Under the pieces are notes generated by a model. That model worked only from the letters and a program-made list of their open reading frames with translations. It made no database searches and was not told the origin of the DNA. DNA of 64,000 nt from Chamaea fasciata (Eukaryota > Chordata > Aves > Passeriformes > Sylviidae), in the NCBI GenBank assembly GCA_029207755.1, contig JARCOQ010000003.1, forward strand, positions 46,086,144 to 46,150,143. Reading direction: 5' to 3'. Made by a program: the position numbers and the translations under genes. Each line of letters begins with the position of its first letter. Position 1 is the first letter of the stretch. This document shows, piece by piece, positions 12,241 through 22,770 of this stretch.

Positions 12241-13269
12241 AATACCATTCACAGAAGCCACCACCATATGTGGCTCAGTGATTGTGTCTGGAAGCTGGGG
12301 AATAGGTGGGTTAACCTTGTGAATAACTTATGTTCCTGCCTGGGCATTTGCTTTTGGCCACTGTTGGAAGTGACAGTCTGAGCTCTTTGGACTCCTTTCA
12401 GAGGCAGTACAACTCTCTTATGTTCCTACAAGCTTCTGAAACAAATGTGTTTAAAAAGCCAGTAAAGCTGCTTCAAGCCTGACAGAGAGCTAAGCAAAGG
12501 AAAAACATGAAAGCAAATAAAAACAAACCAGACACTGATGCATGAGTTTTACTTGGGAAGAAACAACTATAATATTGACAATTTATGAATGTATTTCCTA
12601 TTAAGAAGTCTTCAGTCTCACTTTGGTAGATTACACTCTGATATATAAAGGAAAATGTTAGCATCTTTTTGAGAATCAAATATTTTCAGTTCACAGGTTA
12701 TGAAAATCTTTAGTTTGGCTGGATGTACAAAGTGAACTTCAGCACAAATTCCTCAAGATGAGATTAAAATCATACATTTACAATTACTGTCTGTTAGAAG
12801 CCTTTGGAGAAACAAACTCCATTACAAAAATAGTTTGTTTTGCCTGGAAAGAGAAGGTCACTAATGTTTGGCTTATCATGGTCGCTATCTAAAATATAAA
12901 CACAGTTCCCTGTCACCAGAGTGTCTGAGGAACTGCTGGTTAATTCTACTTGGAGGAAAAAGACACTGTGTTTTAGATCTCTCCCTGTCAGAATTGTCAT
13001 GTTCTGTTCCAGATACAGGTGTAGATAGTATTGATTGATCTTTATTGATTTTATTTCAAAATGAATGGGCACTAAGTTCAACTGCTTTCTGTGAAGAATG
13101 TCTACAAATAGCATCATCTCTTTTATTAAAAACAACAGCAGTAGCAAAATACTCATGTGAATGAAACATTTAAAAACAGTTTTAGTCATCAGGTTTGTTT
13201 TTAACAAGAACACAACTCTTTTCTAAAGACAAAACTAACCAAACACTAATCTAAATAAGAAACCATTTG
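12241..13269. other. Unique AT-rich non-coding DNA with a 139-codon open frame
   Basis: No gene is called. A 139-codon open frame on the minus strand (12794-13213) has a hydrophobic leucine-rich stretch near its start and an otherwise unremarkable, lysine-poor and serine-rich end. I do not recognise a family. A rough estimate puts about one frame of this length by chance in 64 kb of six-frame DNA at this base composition. Confidence 0.5.
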
Positions 13270-13285
13270 CCCCCCCATCCCCCCC
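13270..13285 (+). repeat. C7-AT-C7 (minus-strand G-quadruplex candidate)
   Basis: Two runs of seven C are separated by AT. On the minus strand each G7 can be split as GGG-N-GGG, giving four G-triplets with loops of 1-2 nt, the usual requirement for a compact G-quadruplex. The + strand would be i-motif capable. Inference from sequence only. Confidence 0.6.
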
Positions 13286-13558
13286 TATAACTTACTCTTT
13301 GGAAACAAACACACCAATTTTTTTGAGTGTGTTCAATACTTAGACTAGTTTTTCCAGAATCCTTTATTACTTTAAAAAAATTATTTGAAGTGATAAAACA
13401 ATATGGTTAATCATCTTCCGTGCGAATAGGATGTATCTTAAGGGAAAAAAAAAACCAACACAATTTTGAGATTTTCCTGAAGTTGTAGCTCCAGAATAGC
13501 AGATGCTCTGGAACATGGCTGAATGAAATTCAGATCTCCTTTTACATGTAATCTGATT

Positions 13559-13592
13559 AAAAAAAAAAAAAGAAAGAAAAAAAAAAGAGAGA
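13559..13592 (+). repeat. A-rich purine tract
   Basis: A13 followed by GAAAG, a further A run and GAGAGA make an almost pure purine stretch. It overlaps the start of a 91-codon open frame, which is therefore rich in lysine and not credible as a protein. Confidence 0.8.
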
Positions 13593-13700
13593 CAATAAAC
13601 AGATTGTTAAGTAAAATTAATTATATGGTTTCTAGTATTCTATCAGTCATAGCCACTTTTCATTTTCTCCCTTACCCTTTTGATACCAGTTGTAAAAATA

Positions 13701-13742
13701 TTTTGTACTCTCGTAGGATCACAGTTTTGTACTCTTGTAGGG
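13701..13742 (+). repeat. Short tandem duplication, 24-bp unit
   Basis: 'ttttgtactctcgtagg' at 13701 is repeated as 'ttttgtactcttgtagg' at 13725, with a 24-bp period and one C/T difference in the shared part. The second unit is partial. It looks like a local replication-slippage duplication. Confidence 0.75.
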
Positions 13743-13920
13743 TTTGCAAAGTACGCAATTATCCGGTTATTCTGTATAAAGCAGTCAAGCAGTCATAAGG
13801 TTGTTATGATTCTGTGGGTAGTATGAATGATCATGTATAATGAGGGATTACCTGTGGCCAAAGAAGGACATTGTGCTTTAATGAAAGCATTTTTCTTTGA
13901 TGATGTTCTAGTAAATTATT

Positions 13921-14034
13921 CTCGGGGTGTTTTGGTTTGGTGGGGTTTTTTTTTTTTTTTTGTTAGGGGGGGGGGGTTTGTGTGGTTTTTATAGTTAGGT
14001 TTTATTTGTTGGGGTTTTTTGGTTTTTTTTTTTT
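13921..14034 (+). repeat. Large T/G tract with T16 and G11 runs
   Basis: About 110 bp in which nearly all + strand bases are T or G, including T16 (13946-13961), GTTA, then G11 (13966-13976), and later GGGGTTTTTTGG and T10. It is the most extreme member of the tract class in this window. The G11 run plus the earlier GGGG at about 13942-13945 could support quadruplex formation. The 64-codon minus frame here is a translation of the tract. Confidence 0.85.
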
Positions 14035-15560
14035 GATCATGGATTTTGAAATAGAATGTAGAAAAAGCCCAATAACCTGTCTTATGAGCCTCTACCAACC
14101 TTGAAATCATTCTCCTCTCTGATGAATTAGTTCTTAAGTGATAGCAAGTGTTGCATTTTCATGCTCTCGTTCTTCAGCAGTTGCCTATTTCAGAGGGCAT
14201 AGGGAAAAGCAGGATGGTATTAGTGAATACTTTTGGCAGTACATAGTGGTGCTTACTGTTCAAAGGGTGGTGTCACAGTTTTCTACACACACTGCCTGAT
14301 CTCCTCAGAGTGGACAGAAGCTTGCTGGCCTGCCCATAGCAGGAGGATGAGGCTTTGCTGCTGTGCTCACAGGGGTGTTTCTGAGCATGTGGGCCATGTG
14401 CTGAGCTCTTCAAGTCTAATTACCAGACAAGAAGTAAAGTCAGGTTTTGAGCTAAATATCCTGGAGTTTCCTGAAAGTATCGTTTTTACAATTGCTGAAG
14501 TATTCTTTTTGTGTCTTTGAAAGCACAAAAATTCCATTGGCATAGAATCCTATAGCCCAACTGGCTGAATTAACAAAGTTATAATCCACAGAGAAGGGAG
14601 GTTGAGGAGTTGGGGTTTTTTGAGCGTATAAATATTCCTGTCTCTTATGCACAAACATTTGCACCTCTTCCACCTACAGAAAAGGTATGGGATAAAGAGT
14701 AGTTTCAAAGGATGAGTTCTGTTGGAGTCCATCCAGGCTGAAAACTATTATTTCTCTTTCCATTTGCATTTCTAATTTCTGTTCTAATGAAGCAAAACAA
14801 GAGTGATACGCTTCTTCAGATGTCTGCCTAAAGTTTATGAAGTGATTATCTTTCCATATATAGCATGTTCTTTGCCTTTTGGAAGCTGTTTTTAATATCT
14901 GAAGGTTAGCCTTTAGGTCATAGCTTTTATAAGTTTTGCATAAGTCTTTAATCTCTCTTGAATGATTTTTGTATGTAACTTATTCTCATGATTATTACTA
15001 ATAAAGCTACCACATAGCAGGGAACAGTACATCCTTGTAGTATCTGAATTCTTTATCTTATTTGTTTAGAGCATATTAGCAGAAAAGATATTCTCTGTCC
15101 CTTCTTATTTCCTAAAAAACAGATCTTCCGAGACAATGTAACAGAGCAAGAGTAATGCAGAAAAAGAATATTAAGATTTTCCTAGCAACATCTTAGTTAG
15201 GAAAGCACCAGGGTTTTAAGGGAAAATGTTGCTTATTCTCTCTTTCTTTCTCACCCTCTGCGCCTGGGATTAAGTTAAAATTAGAATTATGCTAAAGCAA
15301 TTATAAAAATAGGTTTTTAAACATTGTGTTTTATCATCCTTATAGAAATCAGCGATATAACTTGGTTATCTGGAATGTGTACAATATGTACTTATGCCTT
15401 AGTAACAAAAGACATCTTCTGAACTAATTTGCTAAGTAATTTAAAGAGTATTGTGAACTGATGAATATTCTCTGCTACCTCAAATTCTTTTCACTATTGT
15501 ATGTCTTATTAATTATGAAAAAATTACTTGGTTCTTAGTGATTTTAAATACAGTACTTTC
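14035..15560. other. Unique AT-rich non-coding DNA
   Basis: No gene. There is a modestly GC-richer patch at about 14230-14420. The rest is AT-rich with many stops. No repeat family is recognised. Confidence 0.55.
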
Positions 15561-15653
15561 ACAAAAAACAGAAAAACCAAAAAACTAAAAAAACCCCCAC
15601 CCCAAAACAAACAAAAAAACCCACCCAATAACAACAAGAAAACCCCACAAAAC
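15561..15653 (+). repeat. A/C low-complexity tract
   Basis: About 90 bp made almost only of A and C (AAAACCCCCACCCC, ACAAACAAAAAAACCC). It is the reverse-complement type of the G/T tracts elsewhere. There is no fixed unit. Confidence 0.85.
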
Positions 15654-17290
15654 TTTATAACTCACTCTCTTTCCAACTTTTGTGATTTTACTCCTACTGT
15701 CAGGATGCTACTTCCAATACAGTTGTTCGAGAAATGAGAAAATTTGATGACTGTGTTTCAGGTATTCCGTTATATCTTTGGTCCCTGTAAGGAAAAAGTT
15801 CTGACAAATGGGCCAGCTGGCTCCCTTCCGCAAGAGATAAAGAGTAATTCTCCTGGTTCCTGTATTCCATGGTTTGAAGTTCTTACCTTCTCTCTCCCCA
15901 AAACTTGTACTTTGAACAAGTGGCCTGTGAAGTACTTAGAAAATCACAGGCAATCTTCAGGGTAAATCAACATTTCAAATGTTCATCCACAAACCAAGTA
16001 GGCAAAGTGCTGTTGCAACAATTTTTAAGTGCTTCCCAAACAGTTTTTAATTTTTTTTTCCTCTCCAGTGCTGCCTGCAGCATCCTTTGGAAACCTCCCT
16101 TATGTTTCTAGTCTGAACATCTACTTGTAAGATCCTTGGGGATTTTTGACTACTTGCTTTTACCCCACATCTTAAATTTTACCTTTGCTTCGAAGAAACC
16201 AGGATGGTTTCCAGATTTTGTAATCTCAAATAGTGGGATTACATAGTATGTAGTGGATATTTTCTGCACCAGGTTGGGTGTTCTTCATACTACTGTAGGG
16301 GAGCATGAATGACTTCTGAAGTGGTTAAAGTCAGTCTCATCCCCTCACTTCTGAGTTCCAATCCAGCTTGCTGACATTTATATGCATTAAGGAGGAGGTG
16401 CCATGAAGCTGTTGCAACCCGATTTCTCCTAGAGAAGTTTTATTACAATATAATTAATATATCATAGGGAGTAATTCAAGGTTGGGGTTTTTTTGTTTGT
16501 TTTTGTTTTGTTTGTTTTTTTAACAAGTGATGATATGGCTGGTCTGTGTAGAGGTTTATTGTTAACTAATACCAGTTCACTAAAGGACTGATTTTGGGGG
16601 CACATGCTAAGCACAATCTCATTGCTACGTTATGGGAGTAAGATGATTCTGCTTTCAAATTCCGTCCACAATCAGTCCTGGATAAGGATTATTTCCTGGT
16701 TGTGGAGTAATTTCTTTTTTTTTAAATTGCAAAATGCTGAAATATATGTTCAAGCCATCACTTCTGACTTTATACTTTGTTCTCCTACTTTATTTATATC
16801 TGACACGAGCAAAAGGTGCTAATTTTTGTACATAAAATTTTGTACAGAAATCATTGTACAGAAAACCTGCTCATTTAACTGTTATGGAGCATAACAGGCT
16901 GCATGGGAATTTTTCTAGGTCCTGAAAATATTATTTGGCTCATATAATCTGAGGATACAAATACTTCCTTTGCCAAACACTTTGTTACTAGAATTTTTTT
17001 TAAAATTACAATATAATCTTAAATAATTTTATATCTCTCAAAGTGTTGAATAGTTGAGGCAAATAGCCTTAAGTCATTACAAACATTGAATGAGAATTTA
17101 GTAAGGTGGGGTATCTCTATGAGAAAAAAGCAAGGAAAGATGCAAGAGAAACATAAATTATGTTTCATAGTTTCACTTGCTCTGCTACAAGTGGAATTCA
17201 CTGTTCATAAATCACAGGTAAACTGTCCCTTCTTCCTTTGAGTGAAAATCCGTTGTTTGGAAAGTTAATATCAGCCAATTCTTTGTAAAA
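15654..17290. other. Unique non-coding DNA
   Basis: No gene. It contains the separately listed G/T tract at 16480. Open frames are 73 codons or fewer and unrecognisable. Confidence 0.55.
16480..16521 (+). repeat. G/T low-complexity tract
   Basis: GGTTGGGG followed by T runs with a single G every 3-5 bases. Same tract class as 2305 and 13921. Confidence 0.8.
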
Positions 17291-17506
17291 ATTGCTAATT
17301 TGTGTTCCTTCTGGATACTTGTTTAGCTGCATACGACACTCAGGAGATTGCCAATTTTTGGAAAGGTCTTTGTGGCAATGACAGTACAATCTAAAACTGT
17401 GTACACAGTGAAGCAAATCCAGGACAAAATTTTTAGTTCATCCTCTGATACCATCTTAGTCTTTTTGTATTCAGCTTAGAACCTCTGCTCTCAGGGCAGG
17501 CTGCCC
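17291..17506. repeat. Unidentified ~220 bp direct repeat, copy 1
   Basis: This segment is repeated in the same orientation at 18817-19046. The first 95 bp (17291-17385 against 18817-18911) align without gaps, with 81 matches by hand count (about 85%). The rest aligns with small gaps through 'tctttttgtat' and 'ctctgctctcagggcaggct'. Similarity ends abruptly on both sides. Reverse translation gives related strings in both copies (CHCHK...PEC...GTQ), but a stop lies upstream here and the residue identity is no better than expected for unselected DNA. It could be an old interspersed element or a local duplication. I do not recognise the family. Confidence 0.8.
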
Positions 17507-18816
17507 TTCATGATGGAGATGGATGCTGGTGCCAATAACTAGATTTTTTTTTAATGGGTGCTGCCAGATGTGTTTTTCATTTACTATGCTTCAGATTCAG
17601 CTTTGTTTAATTTTTTTTTCTGCATTTTTTCTTTTTGGAAAATAGTATTTTAATGGAAGATCATATTCTTTTTCCTCTGAGTCGTAGATTTTTTTTATAG
17701 ATGCAAGATGAATTGGTTAAACTTTGAAAATAGGTCAGTGACAAGTTTGTTTAAAGACCAAAGGAATCATTATCATTATCATTTCTCAGGACTCATTAGA
17801 CGTTGTGGTTGTGAGGTCTCACTCTCAAAACAAACTTGAGAGTTTCAAGCAATAATGTATGCTATTCCACAGTTTAAAATGTTGCATATTCATAACATAA
17901 AGCAAGCTGTGTTAGTTGTTAAGGGCCAAAATTCTTGTTCATTTGAATGCAATCCGGTTTTGATCATTTTAAGGGGACAAATGCATCCAGTTTTTTTTGC
18001 AAATAATTAATGTATTGTTATTTTTCAGTGTGTCAGAATAATCAACTGTCATTTAGCATGTTGTTGATACAAATTTTAGTAGAATCAAACCTGATGAGGA
18101 GTTTTCATTTAAATAAAGAAAACTGTATAAATAGCAATCAGTTTGACTATAGCCCATGATTGAAAACCACATGTTGCTTACTTGTTTTGTCATGAAAGCT
18201 CTTCACCACTTGTATGCATTTACACAGTGTGTAGTTGGCAGCACTGTTGGGTTTTTGTGTTTTCTTTTTGTTGTGTTATACCAGGTAGTAACCACTGGTT
18301 TGACTGATTTAAAGAAAAAACAGGAGTCAAGAATTATGCATACAATTAGAGATGCGGGTATGAAAAATGTTCTCTGCGTTACACTTTTAAGGAGTGAAAA
18401 TTAATGTATCCAGCATCCAAGCATGTCTCCAAGTATGCATGGTGGCCTGGTGGGTTGTCTCCAGAGCAGCAGAGGCAGGGGAATGACCACATCTCACTCT
18501 GCCCTTCAGATGTGCAGCCCTGGGACAGGCTTGTGTAAGATGACAATAAAGGGTGTTCGAGTGACTTGTTAATTTTGTCTGTACAAGCTGAGCCATTTGC
18601 AATTGGCGATTCAAGATTAACCTTTCACTGAGCGTCAGGTACAGCAAAATACCTATGGCTTCTAATTAGTTTTCAGTGCAGGTTGCTTGTTAGGAAAAAA
18701 ACCCTTTGCCTTTGTTGAAATGACAGTTTAGATTTCATTAGAGAACAATGCTTGCAAACTGCTTCTGTCAGTAATGTTCAGTTCCTTCAAAGCAACTTTT
18801 CTAATTAATGAAATCA
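17507..18816. other. Interval between the repeat copies, with AT-rich homeodomain/POU-like motifs
   Basis: No gene. It contains an (ATT/ATC) patch at about 17766-17784, a TTTTGCAAATAATTAAT motif at about 17995-18011 (POU/homeodomain-like), TCTAATTAG at 18661-18669 and CTAATTAATG at about 18801-18810. Part of it (17870-18170, 18540-18816) has the non-repetitive texture of conserved non-coding DNA. Regulatory function is inference. Confidence 0.35.
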
Positions 18817-19046
18817 ATTGCTAAGTTGCGTTCCATCTGGGTGCTTGTGTAGCTGCGTAAGACACTCAGGAAATTGCTGGTTTTTAGAAAGGCTTTTGTG
18901 GCAATGACAGTGAGACGTGCACAGCCTAAAACTCCTTGCACATTTCTGAGACGTGAATCTAGGACAGAATTTTTACTTCATTCTCGGATTCATTCTTTTT
19001 GTATTTTGCAGACCTTGGAGGCTCTGCTCTCAAAGCAGGCTGCCCT
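18817..19046. repeat. Unidentified ~220 bp direct repeat, copy 2
   Basis: Direct partner of 17291-17506, starting about 1.53 kb downstream. Relative to copy 1 it has a 9-bp insertion near 18912 and a few further small gaps. In the reverse frame that is open in copy 1, a TGA follows immediately at 18814-18816. Matches at the far end include the shared 'aggctgccct' segment. Confidence 0.8.
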
Positions 19047-21833
19047 CGGTGCTTAGGTGGGTACGAGTGTCAGTCCCTGGAGCTGTGCTGGAGCCCTGCT
19101 GATCTTGCAGGAGCTTTCTGAAGGGACGTGGGGTCTCAATATAATGCTGGTGCACAGAGACTGCAGTTTGCTGTGTAATTCTGAGACTGTAATTCAACTA
19201 ACTGTCTTGTGTCCAGCAGAGAAATCACAAAAAATTCTTACTGTCCACCTGTGACACTTAAGTTCTGGGAACAGATTAAAACTCTGGCTACAGTGAGCAA
19301 GATTTTTAGTTCTTTGTATTTCAGGTGTTTTTCACTTTTTAAATATTTGTTGATATTTAGTAGCTTCCTTAAAAAGCTTCTTTGTAGGGAATAATACCGT
19401 ATTTGGTTTTGTTGCATATTCAAAAATACAACAGCGCTAGTCCTTGCAAAGTTTGTTTTTTTCCTTCATGTTCCTAAAGTATTTGAAAACATCAAAGTCT
19501 TTTTATGGCTTTTCATTTTATGGGCAGTCAGAATACCACAGGGCAGCCAAAACTTGTATTGTTTTGGCTCTGCAGACATCTTCTTGACAGATTAAGGCTG
19601 TCAGCAGAATGTGTAAACACCATTTCCAGCTTTTTACATTGGTCACCAAAGCGTCCTTAAGTGCAGCTCAGGAATCTGGTCCTGCAAGACAAACCCCTCA
19701 ATCATATGACTGAATGATGGTCAGGGGCTTCTGTTAAAATGTTTTTATAACTTTGCACTTCACAGCAGTAAGTCAGTTCTCTTGTATTTGAGTCACAGTG
19801 ATTGATCATCTCTATGCAGCTAGTCCTCTGACATATGAGTGCATTCACTTCAAACAGCATCTACCTCCAAGTTGAGACAGCATAACTGTTTATACAAAAA
19901 TGTAGTTCTTCAGAAACTAAAATGCAACTGCAGCAGTTACCTTACCTGGCCCTGTTCATTGTGCGTATTGATGGCTCTACATTCTACAGCTTCTCACACT
20001 GCACAGGACAATCTGCAAAGCTCCTGAAAATTTTGTGGAATATACTGCTTTATAGTAAAGGAAAGATATGCTAATATAAAAAAGACTTTGATTTCTCACA
20101 TTAATTTTATATTTTTTAAAGGAAAGAACTAGCAGAGTGGGAAATTGTCTCCTCACAGTTTTCTTAGATGCTGAACTTCACAGGTTTTTGTCTAGTTCTA
20201 ATGTTGTTTGGGGTTATTTGTTTTGTTTTGTTTTAGTTCTTTCACCACCTGGAAGGAAGTCCTTCAGTGAATTCTAAGTCTGTTCAAGGAAAAACTAATT
20301 ATCTTATTGCCTACCTTAATGTCTTGGCAGGGCTAGATGGTGCATGTCAGAGGTGCACAGCTGAAAATGATGAATGAAATTAAAAATGGATCACTTTAAA
20401 TAAGTTATGGAAAGAGCTTATGATAAAGATATGGTTCTTGCAGGCTTTGATTAAAAAAAAAAGGTAATGTCCTGTAAAAGACCCCAAATAACTGTACCAA
20501 TTCTGCTTCACATTTTTCACATTTTGTATTAATTTAATTCTGTCTTTAGAAAGCCTAAATTTTATAAGGTTGTATTGCATAATGCATTGACATAGCAAAG
20601 CTGTGAACATGAAATACTGGTTTAAAATTCTAATATATTCGTATAAATATGGTCTTTACCAATAAAATACTTTATCAAAACAAGGATGCATTTTGACATG
20701 CATTTCAGTAGTAACAGTGGCAGGTGAGGCACTTTATCTCTGTGCCTACCCTTGCGTACTCCATCCTTTGCAGTAGTATTTTGGGTTCAGTAGTATTCTA
20801 GGGGGGAAAACAGACCTGCCTTTTAAAAAAAAAAACCCAAGTTTTTCACATCTTTTTATTGGATTGGACCAATTCCTCACTCTAGTTCTTCTGTGCTGAA
20901 AAGATAGCAGAGATGTGAGATGTAGCAGCAATAAGTAGCCTGTTGTAGAACCTGCTAAAAGTTGCTGATTGTTTGATGAAAGCCTTATTATACTTGAAAA
21001 TACATAATTTTGCCCTGTGAAAGAGCATTAGAAAACAAGTGCAGAAAAGTATTTAGAACACATACAACAAAAACTATTGTATGTGACTAAAATGTCTTTT
21101 CCCAAGCATGTTTGTTTTGACTTCTATGCTGGTCTCCACCATGATAAAATACTCTAACGGTTAGGAAAATTAAGAATTTAATTCCCTTGTATAAAGAAAT
21201 CTGGGTAAGAGTTGGTAATTCTAAATTTGCGTGGTGATGTTTTCTACTCATGTACACTCAATTGAACCCATCATTCAGCATTTTTACTGGGTTTTTGAGT
21301 TGAAAAGCACACTAGGTAGAGTAAATGTTTGGAAGGGCCATGTTATTGTCCTTAAATTGTCAACAGAATTTAGATGTAAAATTGCAGAAGACAGGGTCAG
21401 AAAAAATGTGTGATGGATGCAGACAAAAATAGTCAGTGGAAAAATGTCAGAAAATTATTTTCATTTTACCTAAGTTGTTCTTATAAAAGGTGAAAAGAAA
21501 ATCAATTCCTTAGCTTTTAAGTTCTTTGCAGTTCTGTGGAAAATGTAAAACCTCACTTCAGAGAGATCCCTGAAATCTCCTGAAATCTCATTCTCTATCT
21601 GATGAAATGAGTGTTTTGGAATATCTGACTTTAAAAAACTTCCATGTGAGAGGAACCACTGTGCTGGGGTCACATTTTCACTTTAATCCTAACTTTCTTT
21701 TAATCTAAGATTTGACATTAAATATAATTAAAATTGAAAGCCTCTTTTGAGAGGAAATATTTAAATAAGAAACTATTGAAATGGGATACATCTAGAGTGG
21801 TGGAAGCCTGCCATCCCTTTTTGCTTTGAGGAA
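19047..21833. other. Unique non-coding DNA
   Basis: No gene and no transposon recognised apart from the G/T tract at 20202. There is an A12 run at about 20452-20462 and another A run near 20825. Open frames are 76 codons or fewer. Confidence 0.55.
20202..20234 (+). repeat. G/T low-complexity tract
   Basis: GTTGTTTGGGGTTATTTG followed by repeated TTTTG. Same tract class as the others. Confidence 0.78.
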
Positions 21834-21942
21834 ACAAAATCCAAAAAACCTGCCAACCAGAGAACACAAATAACAAATAGCCAACACAAAAACCACCCCC
21901 CCCGCCCCCAAACAAACAAACCACAAAACTCAAGAACCCCAC
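21834..21942 (+). repeat. A/C tract with C8-G-C5
   Basis: About 110 bp dominated by A and C, with C8 (21896-21903), G, then C5 (21905-21909). The minus strand therefore has a dense G patch, a quadruplex candidate (G5-C-G8). The 159-codon minus frame (21718-22197) runs through this tract, and its glycine-rich middle is a product of it. Confidence 0.8.
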
Positions 21943-22711
21943 ATTTGTCGGGTTTTCTGGTTTGAGCCAGTGTTTCAGTTTAAATTGTAGCATTTTCTGG
22001 GAACTGTGAGGAGCCGTGAAAAACTGGTTCTGTATAAAAATTCTTTCAAGGAGGCTTACTAAAGATTGAGAGAAAACAACATTCCTGAAAATTGCTGATA
22101 TACATTTTTTCAGTGAAGCTCCATTGGCTTTTGTCATCCATGCAGTATGGCCACTTGGCCTAGAAGCAACCTCTCTTGCTGTTCTGCCCATTATCAATGT
22201 TTAAAAATGCAGGTCTGGGATCAGATCCTCAAGCAAGCTTTGTAGCACCCTGGCCTTTGTGTTTAACAAAAGAGAAACAAGGAATTAAAAGTTGCTGTTG
22301 ATGGGATGGTGGGTGTCCCTTGTTCGGCATGTGCTGTTAACCCAAGTTGAGTAGTAGATCTTGTATTAGAGGTGTTGGCTTTGTCAACTGCCTGCTCACG
22401 TGCAGTGGTCTTCCCCATCATCCACCTTCGTAGTTAACTTTGTGTTTTGTGGACTTGTGTTTTGGTAGAAAATGTGCGGTGAAGTCCTGCATAAATGAAA
22501 CAAAGAGGAAAATAGCACATGAAGTATCTGAGCAAATATCATTGCAGTGGTTGGAAGAGAATATGTATCCACCTCTTGCTGGATGGTGATGATGTAGAAC
22601 AGTCTCTTTTGTTATTGATGTTTTAAAAGTATGCTTTAAGCAGCAGTGAAATTGTATTTTAAATAAGGAACATTCAGTTTTAACTACTTCAGTGTGTGAT
22701 TATCTTTTGAC
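21943..22711. other. Unique non-coding DNA
   Basis: Nothing recognised. It has moderate composition, no long open frame beyond the one noted at 21718-22197, and no repeat. Confidence 0.5.
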
Positions 22712-22770
22712 TTTTTTTTTTGTTTGTTTTCTTGTTTTTTTTGTTTGGTTTTTTTTGGTGGTTTTTTTTT
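22712..22770 (+). repeat. G/T low-complexity tract
   Basis: T10-GTTTGTTTTC-TTG-T8-GTTTGG-T8-GGTGG-T9. It is nearly pure T and G on the + strand. Confidence 0.85.

Noticed and set aside
12794..13213. 139-codon minus-strand frame with a leucine-rich hydrophobic start
   Set aside because: No family recognised and no supporting splice or promoter context. About one such frame is expected by chance at this base composition.
13966..13976. GTTAGGG-like sequence as an interstitial telomere repeat
   Set aside because: There is only one TTAGGG-like word, inside a G11 homopolymer. No tandem TTAGGG units.
18540..18570. GGTGTTCGAGTGAC as a tRNA B-box-like motif
   Set aside because: No A box at the right distance and no cloverleaf. 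The same holds for TGTTCGATTGC near 51893.
21718..22197. 159-codon open frame on the minus strand, the longest in the window
   Set aside because: It runs through the A/C tract with C8-G-C5, which creates its glycine-rich and aromatic middle. The ends resemble no protein. A rough chance estimate gives a frame of this length some likelihood in 64 kb.
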